Below, piece by piece: positions 34,801 to 46,072 of a DNA stretch of 64,000 bases. Numbering within the stretch: the stretch's first letter is position 1; the number at the start of each line of letters is the position of its first letter. Both the position numbers and the translations under genes were made by a program. Origin of the DNA: Owenia fusiformis (lineage: Eukaryota > Annelida > Polychaeta > Sabellida > Oweniidae). The stretch covers positions 31,626,501 to 31,690,500 of the forward strand of contig CAIIXF020000012.1 in NCBI GenBank assembly GCA_903813345.2, written 5' to 3'. The notes beneath the pieces are model-generated. The model was not told the origin of the DNA. It searched no databases and saw nothing but the letters and a program-made list of their open reading frames with translations.

Positions 34801-37800
34801 CATGAACTTTATCTTCGTTAAATTCTTCTTCTATTTCTTTCATCATACTTTTCACACTTTGAACGTGGGCTTTTACGAATCCTCGTGTGTTGTAATCTGA
34901 TCCAAGTGCGTTTAGTGTTCTCTGTTCGATCATAGGATTTGTATCTACGTCGTTTACGGCTTTTAGATATTGTTCGATTGTCGTTTTCTGTTTGTTAATA
35001 TCGTACACTGCACACACAAGGGCGCACGGCAATCGACCCATTTCGTTCCAAAGTTTAACTTTACTGCTCAAGGTTTCCGTCTCCAATTCACGTAAAAGTT
35101 CAAGCATTTCTTCTTGGCTGAAACCTTCAATTTTTAGGCTGTTCTCGTTACCATGTTGGACTGTTTGCGTTGTTATGATAACGGTTATATTATCAGCCAA
35201 TCGCGTGTCGAAATGTTTTTGAATTATTTTTTGGGTAGCAGATGACACATCATCGAATATTATAAAGAACTTCCTGTCAGATTCTCGTTTCATTTCTTCG
35301 CATATATCCTCCAGTAGCAACGTTACGTCGGGATCCACATGTTGAAACCTTCTACTGCATTTTGCAAGCGCATTGCGAATATTTTCCTCTGTTTCACTGT
35401 GAATGAACCACCCACACTCATATTTTTGTCGGTTATCTTCCCAGTAACGTTTCGCAATTTCAGTTTTTCCACTTCCACTTAGTCCTATAATGTCAACCGA
35501 TATATTCTTAGACACTGCGTCACTTTTGAGTGGATCATCTACCCTTTTACAATTAAACATGTGCTATATAGTCTTGAAATCTTGCTCAACTCTATTTTGA
35601 TGAAATTCATAAGAGATTTGGATTTTTAACCAAGAATGACTCACAGTTACCTCTCTTACATGATGTTGCATATCACATACTTAAATTGAGTAATGTGGTT
35701 ACCTTTCTACTAGAACTTTGATTTACGCTCATTTATACTATTGAACGATGATGCCTACCTGTAAGAACAATACTGTTTTCATTTTCCAAATGTTTCTTGC
35801 ATTTGTTCATGTCTTCTGTTGTAACAAAGTTGCCAACCGTCTTTGCAATATTGCACCTTTTTCGATGAATCACACCTTAATATAAAAGTTATGATAGTTA
35901 CGTCAAGGTTGTGGATCTATTTAATTAAGAAATATAGACCGAAGAGCAGGGATAATATCGTCGAATACACCCCGCAGGGCTAGGCACAAACGTTTTCTGT
36001 ACCCCAAACGACCGAAGGGAGTGAGGTGTTCGAATATTCATGTTTCAAATATTCATTATGGTCCGCCATTACTACGGCCCGCCGTTATGACGTCACACAT
36101 TAAACATATTACCAGGGGTTTTGTTCGCGAATATACCCCGGGTGAAATGTTGACTTTGTTTACAGTTTATAGAAGGCGTGAATACAGTCATGTTCGAATA
36201 CAAAATATAACATAGATGCACAATGATGATATAAGTTCTTTAAATGGTATCAGAGAACGTAATACATCTTTACATGAATGCGACCCTCGTATTTTGATAG
36301 GGGGCAGAATCGTCGATTTAATTCCTCACTTAAGTTACATAAACGGTTTTGGTTAAAAGTGCAGATCTTAACTGTTTTTCGAAAAACCGTTTATGTTAAG
36401 TGAAGAATTAAATCGACAATTCTGTTGTCTTCTGAACAATTTGTTCGCACATACATGTATGTACATTTTCTTAAACATATGATACTGATACACGTTTGTG
36501 TTAAAAAATGACGTGGGAATTCTGCCTACAACGTGTGAAATAAGGAAAAGAGAAAAATCGTTCCTTCGACGTTCTGACATTTTGTTACCAAAACGAACCG
36601 TTTCGGTAACCAGCGTAATCGAGTGGATCACCAGTTGAATTGATAGATTCTGTAGATGGTAAGATAGGTAGGTCGCAGAACAATATTGAGCGATTCTGGT
36701 TTTGGACTGTCTGTATATTTTATTACTTTAGCCCAATACCAAAGTATGGTATATACAATGTGTTAAAAAACGCAACCCAAAGAAATCGCTATATCTAATT
36801 CAATAATATTCATTTTTCAGGAAAGAAAGGAGATACTGTGTATGTTATAGCTCTTGTAGCTCTTGTGGTTAGCTGTAAAACATGATGCCTTGAACACCTT
36901 CTCAAAGTCTTTTGCACGAGAAAAATACGAAAAAAGCCCAGGCAGGGGTGACTGCAATCGACAAAATCAAATTTAAGACAAATCATCTTCATTCAATGTA
37001 TGGTAAATCTGTAGATTGAAATCAAAATCACTTCAGGGACTTTACACTTATGGTCGAAATGCTTTCAAAACGTTGCCACACGCCCTGGTTCAGGCAGACT
37101 TAAGAAGACATTTTGACCAGGACTGTTAAGTTTCAAGAGTGATTTTAATGAAACACCACAAATTCACCACAAGTTGAATGAGGATAATTTGTTCCAAATC
37201 TGGAGTGCCAAAACACTATGGTTAGAAAGTTACTCCGTCTTATTAATGTGGCAGTTACCTCTGACTATGTTTTTCGTATTTTTCTAATATGAATGTCTTT
37301 TGAGCAAGTGTCCAAGGCATCATGTTTATCAACTAACTAATAACAAAAGCTATACATACACAGTCTTTTCTCTCCTGAAAAAATGAACACAATTGTATTG
37401 GTATTTCCCAAGATATAGCAATTTCTTTGGATTGCGTTTTTTGAACACCCTGTACAATTCGATATTAAACGCCAAGGGACACCTTACCATGCACCCTACG
37501 TAAAAGGTATGTATCAGCTATTCCTTTCAGCTCACAATCAACCAATGCCTCATAAAGGGTATCAATAGGGTTGTTCCCGCGATAGTTCTGGTGCCATTTC
37601 CTTAGCATCTGGTACGCTGCTTCCTCACTGTTATCTTTATGAGTACTGTCGATGTTTTCGATATCCTCATCGGTGACACACAGTCTCCTCGCCACCTTGC
37701 GGGCATTTTTTCCTAGACGACTTGCAATATCTTGTAGCCACTGTTGGTGACCTGCGAACCAGTGGTTATCAATATGAAAATATATATGACATTTCAGAAA

Positions 37801-38591
37801 GGGAAATGCTGAATATGGAAACCTTCATGTGCAAATAAATAACATACAAATCGATCATCGGTTTCATCATTACAGGTTGATTAAGAGGAGGGAAAGCCCC
37901 AGAGTTTAAAGATTACAGACATAATTACCTCTCTTGCTTACCACCTTCGTTCGTTCGAATTTTCATCGGCTAGTTATCAAATACTACACTTCGATGGGAT
38001 GTTTTAATTGATATAGGCATATTCCGTACACCTTTCTTTATCTTGATGTGAAATGAGAAGCTATGATATTGGTTAACACGCCAGAAATGAAGATAATATT
38101 ATTCGAAGCATATTTCGAAAATTTTGAAACCGCCTTTGATGACGTCATTTGTTTGTCGACTTTTGACCAATCAGCGACGATGTCATCCCAATACAGATTT
38201 ACATTATAAGCGTATGTCATCTTTGAACCCTGGTGTTTTTCCCCCTCTGAGGTTGATTATGCCTCGATCACATACATGTAAGCCTCGCGATTCATTGGCC
38301 AGCGCCCGGCCAATTGAGTATTTCGTTCAGAATTGCATTCATTTTTGAACAAAATGCTCAATCGGTTGGGCGCCGGCCGAAGAATCGGAGCTTTTGTAAT
38401 ACCTGGGTCACATTTGGCCCGATTGAGTGTTTAATTCAAAACTGACTACAATTTTAAACAAAATACTCAATCGGCCGAGCGCCGGCCGATGGATAGGAGA
38501 AACCTGACATTAGATAGGCATTACTTATAATGTCATTATTTACAGCTAATATATTTTTAATTGACTTACGATCGGCTGCTGTGTTTGACAT
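31886..38591 (-). CDS. Death domain - NB-ARC - helical-repeat protein (STAND ATPase), complete model of 951 aa
   Basis: A signalling ATPase of the STAND class with Apaf-1-like layout, expected to oligomerise in the cytosol and recruit death-domain partners. Exons on the minus strand: 38591-38570, 37751-37488, 35875-35759, 35538-33311, 32110-31886. All phases agree, giving 2856 nt with stop. Exon 1 encodes only MSNTAAD and a split codon. Exon 2 encodes a death domain (WLQDIASRLGKNARKVARRL to LKGIADTYL). Exon 3 leads into the ATPase (NFVTTEDMNKCKKHLENENS). The large exon has the P-loop GLSGSGKT, Walker B KFFIIFDD, ITTQ sensor, GRLPCAL (GxP) and SHDLV (MHD-type), then helices that look TPR-like (AFKDAIDDYRDAIQRY). 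The last exon adds 74 residues. The start exon and the acceptor at 35538 (gggtag) are inferred from phase; the large exon could alternatively start at an in-frame ATG at 35560. The target ligand is unknown. Confidence 0.88.
32371..32847. mobile_element. MITE in the last intron of the death-domain gene
   Basis: The ends tgtataaaaaacctcctacc and ggtaggaggttttttataca are inverted repeats. The subterminal gacatgatacagtc and gactgtatcatgtc are also mirrored. A SINE-like tRNA-derived sequence sits inside at about 32530-32720. Confidence 0.8.
32530..32725 (-). mobile_element. tRNA-derived SINE-like sequence
   Basis: On the minus strand the stretch includes gggttcgattcccactcggg, a near-consensus RNA polymerase III B box (GGTTCGANTCC) with part of a T-arm stem. 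It is followed by a 130-bp non-tRNA body. I see no convincing A box, so it may be 5'-truncated. It is not a functional tRNA gene: no complete cloverleaf can be drawn. Confidence 0.5.
33001..33142. repeat. 142-bp foldback in the last intron of the death-domain gene
   Basis: The arms tatgccagaatacctatcc and ggataggtattctggcata are perfect, and inner arms aaaaatactaggc / gcctagtattttt extend the stem. It ends about 170 bp from the donor of the large exon. Probably a MITE relic. Confidence 0.8.
36300..36640. mobile_element. Inverted copy of the 29.4-29.7 kb mariner-related DNA, itself folded back
   Basis: 36395-36640 is the reverse complement of about 29440-29690 with few differences (shared gttaccaaaacgaaccgttt or its complement). 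The first part, 36303-36380, repeats the end of the same block in the other orientation, so the two meet head to head around tgtttttcgaaaaaccg. It lies in the intron between exons 2 and 3 of the death-domain gene. Confidence 0.8.
36754..37454. mobile_element. Foldback mariner derivative (N-terminal arms), copy 1
   Basis: The ends tacaatgtgttaaaaaacgc and gcgttttttgaacaccctgta are mariner-type inverted repeats with TA borders. Each arm carries the start of a mariner transposase frame read inward. On the right arm, minus strand, about 37307-37250, it reads MMPWTLAQKTFILEKYEKH. The left arm, plus strand, about 36881, has the matching but mutated sequence. The centre has no rest of the gene. It ends about 33 bp from the donor of exon 2 of the death-domain gene. 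Confidence 0.8.
37760..38565. other. Intron 1 of the death-domain gene
   Basis: No further exon seen. Around 38290-38490 the words caatcggc, ggccgattgagt and gcgccggccga recur in both orientations, suggesting a small inverted-repeat element. Borders are not clear. Confidence 0.4.
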
Positions 38592-38860
38592 ATCGCCTTC
38601 TCAGTTAGCCTATTCTTGTCTGCCAAGGTTCGAGGGTTGTTCGATTTACATAAACAACTCGATGCGGTTTGTTGTTGACCCTCTCATTAAACATTTTTTA
38701 TGTTGTACGTGTAACATATATGTGATCTACATATCTTTCTGAACTATAGTCTTATTGAGAATTAATTGAATAGATAAAACAACTTGTCAACCTGAAGTTA
38801 TAAAAGATCATTGATCATAAACGGCCCCGTTGTATACATGATCTACGTGATAATTTATAA

Positions 38861-39842
38861 TACAGGGCGTCCACAAAAAAAGTATACCCAACTTCAAAAC
38901 CAAATAATTAGAATCCTAAGCAATCTTTTCGAAATCCAAAGGTAACAGCAAAAAGCCTTATTAGTCCTCCATCAAATGGTACCTAGATCATTATGTAACT
39001 GTCATGTATGACTGAGATATCATGACCATTCTGATAGGTGGTAAAATTAGCACTGTGCCAAGTTATATTCCTGTGTGGCAATCGATGTGTAATTGGCTTA
39101 GTATTCTTTTTCTGTTACATTATGTTAGATGACAGGACTTTCATTATGAACTGGACTGGGGGCTGAGTAGCTCTCTTATGAAAAAAGATTTGGCAAAAAG
39201 GTTACTTACTATAAAATAGGCCTGCAAACATGGTTCAACTGACACCTGAGCAGTAGAGCCAACAAAAAGCAATTCCAGTGTACTGTTTAAGAAACCCTAT
39301 TCTTACTATTGAAAATGGATTCTAGCAATACTGTCCAACGTGAATCTACTTGTTGAAACTCAATCAACTTGAGTTCTTCTGAGAAAATAAGGATTTCAGC
39401 AAGGGTGTATTGACTTAAATGGGGGATACAATTGACTTCAAGGCTGCATATCATCAAGTAGAAGTGTCATTGCTGTTCAATAAGCTCTTGTGATCCAATT
39501 TCCGAGAGGAAGGTAGCAATCAAAAGTTATGGAAAATTATGCAAAAAGATTGAAGAACATGGGACTAGTTTGAATTTGAACATTAATAATGTTTTGAACA
39601 CAAAAAAAACATTCATTGTGTCAATCCTACTTGAATGCTAATTTGGCACAGTGCTGATTTTACCACCTTTCATAAAAGTCTTGATTACTCAGTCATACAT
39701 GACAGTTACATAATGATCTAGGTACCATTTGATGGAGCATAAACTAGGCTTTATACTGTAGCCTTTAACTCTTTATAAAATTGCTCAGAATTCTGGTATC
39801 CTGGGTTTGAAGTTGGGTATACTTTTTTGTGTACGCCCTGTA
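38861..39842. mobile_element. Tc1/mariner-type MITE, 982 bp, long inverted repeats
   Basis: The ends tacagggcgtccacaaaaaa and ttttttgtgtacgccctgta have TA borders, and the arms continue as inverted repeats for about 190 bp (gtatacccaacttcaaa; ctaggtaccatttgatgga; catacatgacagttacataa or complements). The interior has no intact transposase. It lies just upstream of the start exon of the death-domain gene, on the promoter side. Confidence 0.9.
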
Positions 39843-40177
39843 TAGTACTACAAGTGTATATTGAATTTTATAGATACACTTTATTGTTCCAGAGACAGGA
39901 AAAAGTAAAAACATGCACTAGTATAAACTCGACCCAGGAGATGCAGTAGTAAAATGTATTACAATAGTGTATCTTATGCTTTATCAATTTTCATCCTTAT
40001 TCATGTGCAAGTATGTGCAAATGTTGTTAGATGTTGACATAATATACACTACAGATAAACGACTTTTAAAGCATTTGATAACCTCCTGACCCCCAGAGAA
40101 CAGATATACTACTTAACGGTATAATGTCAACTTGAAAATATATAACTTATGGGAACAGCTTTAATTAAGACTCAAGG

Positions 40178-40678
40178 TAACACCCCAGTCACATTTCCTA
40201 TATACGGCGACCTTGTGGTCTATCATTTCTGCGGCCAGTAACATTTCTACGCTCGCCGTGGAATTTCTGCGCTCTCATACTTTTGCAGTCACATTTCCCA
40301 TGGCAGTCGCACGGTGAATTTTAAATTTCTGTTGATAAATAATACTTTTTTCATTTAATTTACATCGGGACAATTTATAAATGTTATTCATAGTGCTAGG
40401 ATGTAATATCAAATGAAAAGTGATCGTGAAACATTGACAAATATTGATTCAATCTTGTTGAGCCAGTTGATTTCTACGGGGACCTCAGATATGAACAAAT
40501 ATTATAACTCCGATTTATAATTTCTACGGCGACCCTGCGGCCTGTAAAAAACTGGATACGCCGTACGGAGGCCGCAAGGCGAGCGTAGTTTTTCTACGCT
40601 CGCCGCAGAAATACACTGATTTAATTGATCTACGGTCGACTCACGGCCTCCGTACGACAAATGTGACTGGGGTGTTAT
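40178..40678 (-). mobile_element. GC-rich MITE with accccagtcacattt termini (copy 2)
   Basis: This is the reverse complement of the element at 27622-28119 over its whole length, with scattered differences. The inverted termini here extend to taacaccccagtcacattt / aaatgtgactggggtgtta. The two copies stand about 12 kb apart on either side of the death-domain gene. Confidence 0.9.
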
Positions 40679-40743
40679 GCGTTTGGGTTGGACTTAGACC
40701 TTGCTCGATGACTAGACATGTTTTGATTTTTGAATTTTAATTT

Positions 40744-41513
40744 TTGTTTTATTTCTGGATTACTGAGTTTTGGTATAGGTTTCTGATATGTACAATGGCC
40801 TTCCCTGAACCGCCAGTTTCCTTAAGCGTACGTAATGACATTGAATTTGATTTATCTGATAGTAGTGCTATCACTGGAGATTATACAGAAAGCACTTTCT
40901 ATTCACAATCTGAACCTCCATCTCCCTGTGCAACACAGGCTGAGGAAGATCTCATTCAAGAAATTCAAGATCTCTGTGGCTCCCTGACTAAGTCTGCCCT
41001 CATTCTAAAATTTTGTGATAACCAAGATACAGTTGGCTTGGTAGCTACACGCGGAGCATTATTCGAATACGCAAGAATCCACAAGAAAGATGTGATGCCT
41101 AAAGGTGCTCTTGTGCGCCGTCTCCCAAGTAGAAAGAAAAAGCCAGTTCCAGTGCGAATGAAAAACTCGCTACTGATATTTATCACTTATTTCTTTTCAT
41201 CGAGGGAGCGGGAAATATCAGCGATATTAAAGCTATGGTAAACCCACGGAAAGTCCGCTCAATTCCTACTAAACAGGCTTTTGATCCAACAGAGATTACA
41301 ACATTAGTCCCATCACTTGTGTTAGAATCGATGATGAATCATCTATTATCTATTGCAAACATCTCTCAAACACTGAATGAACAGAATCGTGAAATGAATC
41401 AAATTCAAAATGAAAATGAAGCGTTGAAACGCAATGAACAAAATATGAGAGATTTAGAGTTTAGAGCTAAAAACGACTTAAAACAAATTCGAACAATGAG
41501 ATTCCTCTTTTGA
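40744..41513 (+). CDS. Unrecognised ORF pair (165 aa and 92 aa, different frames), probably of mobile-element origin
   Basis: The frame 40744-41241 (a downstream Met lies at 40795) encodes an acidic, Ser-rich N-terminus, then EEDLIQEIQDLCGSL and a basic patch (RRLPSRKKKPVPVRM). The frame 41235-41513, in another register, encodes a helical region predicted to coil (SQTLNEQNREMNQIQNENEA). Both have a codon make-up that looks protein-like, and they are adjacent on the same strand. I do not recognise the family. A DNA-binding or RNA-binding accessory protein of a transposable element would fit the basic patch and coiled coil, but no enzyme frame follows. The GC-rich MITE ends 65 bp upstream. It may be old and inactive. 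Confidence 0.45.
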
Positions 41514-41599
41514 AATCAAAATTATCTTTATGCGAAAATGAATTGAAAACAAAACTGAACACAATTGAGGGTAAATTAGCTACTGTCCATAAAAATTGT

Positions 41600-41910
41600 G
41601 TCAACACAAACAACGCCTTAAATAATAAGTAATAACGTGAATTACTTACAGAAGAACTAAGTAATCATATTGAGAGTGGTAGTAAGTTATATCTAGAAGA
41701 AATTACTTAGTAATATAATTACATACAAATCAAATGAAAATACAGATATTAGTAATTTATTAACATTGATAGTATAATAATTACTGAATTTAGTGATTCA
41801 CATCAAAAAACAATGACCTAGTAATTACTAGTAATATAATTACATGTTAAGTAATTTTGTAAAATACTTTAAGTAATAAATTAAATTACTTAAACTAGTT
41901 TTCAAGTAAT
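41600..41910. repeat. AT-rich array of agtaattact-type words
   Basis: The words gtaattac, agtaatataattac and acttagtaat recur in both orientations with no fixed period. It is low-complexity, possibly the decayed end of the element that carries the ORFs just upstream. Confidence 0.5.
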
Positions 41911-42214
41911 TTTTATTTAGAGTGAATAGTCCAAATGCATATTACATTTGTAACTTTTAAACTGTATTTATTGTCACATGTGTCGAATATCTTGGTCTAA
42001 AATAAAATACTAGGTTCCTATATGATATATACATTATAGGTCTGTTTTTTCTCAAATTGACTTTGGATATGGACATTATGAAACAAAAGTTTATCAAAAT
42101 TTTAGTCAAAGTGTTTGATCGAATACTTTACACATTCAGCTATTAACGTTAGATAGGGCTCACGGTCAATTGGTCGACACACATGAGTTATGTTATGGTT
42201 TACGTGTAGATCAA

Positions 42215-42425
42215 ATAAAGGGTTAAAGGGTCTTATTTGTATAACACCACGCCACAGGGGCTACTTGATGAATATGCTTTACAATACAACACGGACAATA
42301 TTTATGTCAACTTGGAACAATTCATGAAAATCAATTTCAAATTGATTTTAGTGTGACAAGACCCTCTTAAGTACAAGTTTACGTATACGATTTAAAAAAA
42401 CGTTTACCAAAAAGCTCTCTATTGT
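42215..42425. mobile_element. Relative of the 13.6-kb MITE
   Basis: The inner inverted pair ttaaagggtcttatttgt and tgacaagaccctcttaa, with gatgaatatgctttacaa between them, matches the elements at 14009-14213 and 28240-28345. The right end ctctattgtc resembles the outer terminus of the 13563-14267 element. The left outer terminus is not recognised. Confidence 0.65.
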
Positions 42426-42798
42426 CATTGCATGTGCTGGTTCGTTTAATCTGTAAATAAGTAGCTTTTCAATCTAATAATAACATGTGTGGATTGTTTT
42501 GAATACTGTTAATTGATTGTCATCATATAACGTGGCTGATAATGCTGATGCCCAGCCACAAGCACATGTGCACTTGTTTAATGTATTCTTTGTAGAAATA
42601 TATAAATAAATAAATAAATAAATAAAAAATGGGTGTATTATTCTTGGTCCCCACCTGGTAACGTCTTGATAACGGATGAACTTCTGCCAGAGGAATTTTT
42701 TATTTTCATCAAGGAGGTCGAATTGTATTCAAATATTTTTGACGTATGTTAATGGTAAAATACAGTTACTGAAAAGCGAGTCAGTCACGAGTGTTATA

Positions 42799-43664
42799 TA
42801 CACTCCCCTCCATAAGTTTGGCAACCTTTTTTCCCCCATTGAACTACGTGTTAAAGCCTCTTTACCTTTGAATTTTTATTTACTTAACCTGCGATGAAAA
42901 TACTTATACAATTGATGGAAACGTAATTTGACTTTAATTCCAATACCTCCAAATTTTCACAATTTTTTCCCTCAATTACAATAGGTCGAAGATTGATGGT
43001 AAATTTGATGAATATTTGAAAATCGACATTCCAATGTTAACCAATGGGAAATGGTAGGTTTGCCGCAAGTCATATGACAGAATATCCATCTATCCGAGTT
43101 CTTGCAAAAAATACGAGTTAGGCAGGCAATTGAATTTGCTAACTTTATTTGACAAAAAATTGATATGTTTCTTCAGGTTCAACAAAGTTATAGGGCTTTA
43201 AAGTCAAAATTGTTTTTCAAAAAAAACTCTCTCATTGAAATAACACAGGGTGCGAAAAAATATTTTCAAAAATGACTTTGAAGCGCTGTAACTTTAATAT
43301 TCATCAAATAAACTAAACACTTAATGTTAAAAAAAAGTAAGACAGTTTAATTTTATATAGAAAATTATTTTTTGCTGAATCTTTTACTTTAAAGATATCC
43401 TGATTTTTGATTTGCCCCGAACCCTCCATTTCCCATTGGATTACATGGGAATGACGATTTTCAAAAATTCATCAAATTTATCATCAATTTTCGACGTATT
43501 GTAATTGAGGAAAAAAATTGAGAAAATTTGGAGGTATTGGAAAAAAAGTCAAGTTACGTTTCCATCATCATCGTTGGTTAAGTAAATAAAAATTCAAACG
43601 TAAAGAGGCTTTTCACGTAGTTCAATGGGGGAAAAAGGTTGCCAAACTTATGGAGGGGAGTGTA
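42799..43664. mobile_element. MITE with very long inverted repeats, 866 bp, TA borders
   Basis: The ends tacactcccctccataagtt and aacttatggaggggagtgta are followed by arms of about 240-260 bp that pair almost completely (ggcaaccttttttcccccat; gaactacgtg; cttcgaccta-type words). The loop is about 370 bp and noncoding. A Tc1/mariner-type or foldback element. Confidence 0.9.
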
Positions 43665-43879
43665 CATTCAAGGGCTTTAATAATCGAAATATATTTTCTG
43701 ACTATTTTGCCTTAAGTTGTGTCTTAAAGCGGAAATAATGTCAGGTATTCTAATCATCATTATATGTAGTTACAATACTACTGAATAAAATGCAATAAGT
43801 TGAAAATCTTGTTGTGTGTTAGTTTTTGTATAATATTGAAAATAAAAATCATAAATTGACCCAGTGACCCAGTTGTCAG

Positions 43880-43985
43880 TTGGACGGGGCTCGCCATATT
43901 TCCCTCAGAGACCCGGATGTAGACCGGAAGTGTGACGTTTCTGCGACTGAGCCGCCATCTTGAAAGCATTCACAACAAAGAAAAA
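43880..43985 (+). promoter_or_regulatory. Promoter-like segment with ETS, CRE-like and YY1-like motifs
   Basis: Within 80 bp upstream of the ATG at 43985 there is accggaagtgtgacg (an ETS core CCGGAAGT overlapping a CRE-like GTGACGTT) and gccgccatcttga (the YY1 consensus on the minus strand). This trio is typical of TATA-less housekeeping promoters in animals. The motifs are seen directly; promoter activity is inference. Confidence 0.45.
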
Positions 43986-44095
43986 TGCCTATGTGTTGTG
44001 CGGTAAATTGTTCAAATATTTCCACTGATAGAGCTAGACTTGGGATAAGGACTTTAAAAAAATGCCTGAACGACAGTACGACAGTCGGCTGGTGA
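43985..44095 (+). CDS. Possible first exon or relic of a THAP-domain protein
   Basis: The ATG at 43985 opens a 36-residue frame beginning MPMCCAVNCSNISTD. THAP zinc-finger proteins characteristically start MP-x-x-C-A/C-V-x-x-C-x-N, and the first two zinc-binding cysteines fit. The frame stops before the later Trp, Pro and C-x2-H ligands. Either it continues by splicing to an exon I could not find or it is a decayed copy. THAP proteins are host regulators or P-element-type transposases. Confidence 0.4.
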   Translation: MPMCCAVNCSNISTDRARLGIRTLKKCLNDSTTVGW

Positions 44096-44099
44096 CGGT

Positions 44100-46070
44100 A
44101 GAATTAAAATCTGTCGACAGTTAAAACCAGCTGTCGTTGTCGTGGACCGAATCCCCGGGGAATAGAACACATTTAAAACAGTGTCACTTACTTTAGTTTC
44201 TGAAAGGTTTCATGCACGGCTTTTAACAATCAAAGATTCCTACTTATTATATGTCTTGTTTGTCGTCCTATATCTATCCTGGGATTGTGTTTTTTCTCCC
44301 CAATACGGGAAAACATTTTGAATAAAGGATTTTCCAATTCCGCCATCGAATAAGTAGGGCATCTTCAGAAGTTTCGTTTTTGCTTCAACTCTTCGCGCAT
44401 GCCTAGTAGTTTGATATAATTTACAAGTGCGCATGTGTTTTTGGAATTAAGCCAATCAAATCGTTCATTCTAATGCGCATGAACTAGATTCCGAACCAAG
44501 AGGAACTGGCGCAGATTGCCTCAAATGCTGAAATCGCTCTTCAAAAGCTCTTCAAAATAGATCGGTGAATAAAAATGAATAACAAATGAATTTAGAGTGG
44601 TTTATTTAGTTCGATGTCAGGATATTTCAAGTAAGTATTGATTATATAGACGCTACAGTGATGGTGGTTCTAGACACGCGGGGCAAGTTGTTTTAGCTGA
44701 TTTTCTCATCAAACGAAATCGTAGATTGAACACAATTTTACTTCCGGGTTTACCCACGACAGAACCTTGCGTCATCGATCGCGATCTTTCATGACGGGGA
44801 ATACATTATCAGTTCCGCCTAATATTTATAACAGAGTATCCAAAATCCAATTAATATCTGCCATTCGTCATTTTATTGAATAAAAGATCCGAATATGTTT
44901 AATCTTCAAGCAAAACGATCGAGAGATAATTGATTGTCAACATAAAATTAACGCATTTTCCTGTCATGTCGGTAACCAGCGTTCACGAGTTGGTCAGTTT
45001 TTGGTTTTGATTGGCACTTTGGGAGTTAATTCTATGAATTGTAAGTATTGATGTGAACATGGTCATGTTTTCTCGAACAGGTGATATCATATTATAGTTT
45101 GTCAATATGCCAAATACATCGTCAAAATCTTCAAATTGCTCCATTTTCTTGTTAAGAAGTTCGTAATATTTTTCAATGTGGCCGCCCCGCTACAATTGCG
45201 CATGCGCATTTTCGGGCCAATCAAAATGCTGGAATTTGTCGAGTCGTAGTGACGCCGCTCATGAATATTCATAGGTAGGTTATGGCGACCTCCATAATCC
45301 AGGTGAAGATCCAATACCTCAAAATTAATTCCAATATATCTGCCGATGCATTAGAAGATCGTCGCTCATACCCGGGTCATGTTTTTGATTATAGACTTAT
45401 TATTCTGATGAATCATAGTTTTTATTTGAGGTTATTATCCCTTTAAATACACCATCCGGTAAATCAAACCACAGAAATAATTGTGATACGAGTGCTAGTC
45501 TTTTAACAAAGTGAATCCAATTACGCAAACCAAAGATTGACAATCATTCAAACAATAAGACTGTATGGATTAGGCATATACATTTATCATGTTCAATTAA
45601 ATAGATCATTATGTTTATTTAAATGTCAGAGTCCACTCCACTTTTTTCATCGGATTGCCGAAATAATTTGAGATTGGTCATGTATTTTTACAATTTATAT
45701 ATTAAAGTAACTAATATTCATCATACTGTAGTAGTTTGAATTTTAATTGCAATTCTAAGCTTAATTACAGGCCCGTAGCCAAGGGGGGGGGGGGAGTGAG
45801 AGAAAGGAGGGGCCGCTCCTCCGCCCAGGCCAGAAATTCTTTCAAAATCATGCAGTTTTTCACCCTTCTGAGCACTTTTCGCATCATTTTTTGCCAAAAC
45901 TGTCAAAAAGCTCCCCCTTGGTAAAACCGCTATCGCAGGTAAATCCTGACTTCGGGCTTGAATTGCAGGAGTTTCTCTCTTGTAGGTCTACGTCAAAAAA
46001 TATCCCGAAAGTTCTCTAAAAAGTTCGATATTTAAAAGAACGCCCATGTCGACATTTTGACAGTCAAGAA
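44100..46070. other. Intergenic region with regulatory-like motifs and a transposon end
   Basis: No gene is assigned. Two spots combine NRF1-type and CCAAT motifs: about 45196-45225 (ttgcgcatgcgcattttcgg followed by gccaatcaa) and about 44395-44490 (gcgcatgcc, gtgcgcatgtg, gccaatcaaa). At 45768-45800 the sequence caggcccgtagccaaggggg resembles one end of a common invertebrate DNA transposon, with no matching second end. Confidence 0.4.
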
Positions 46071-46072
46071 CT

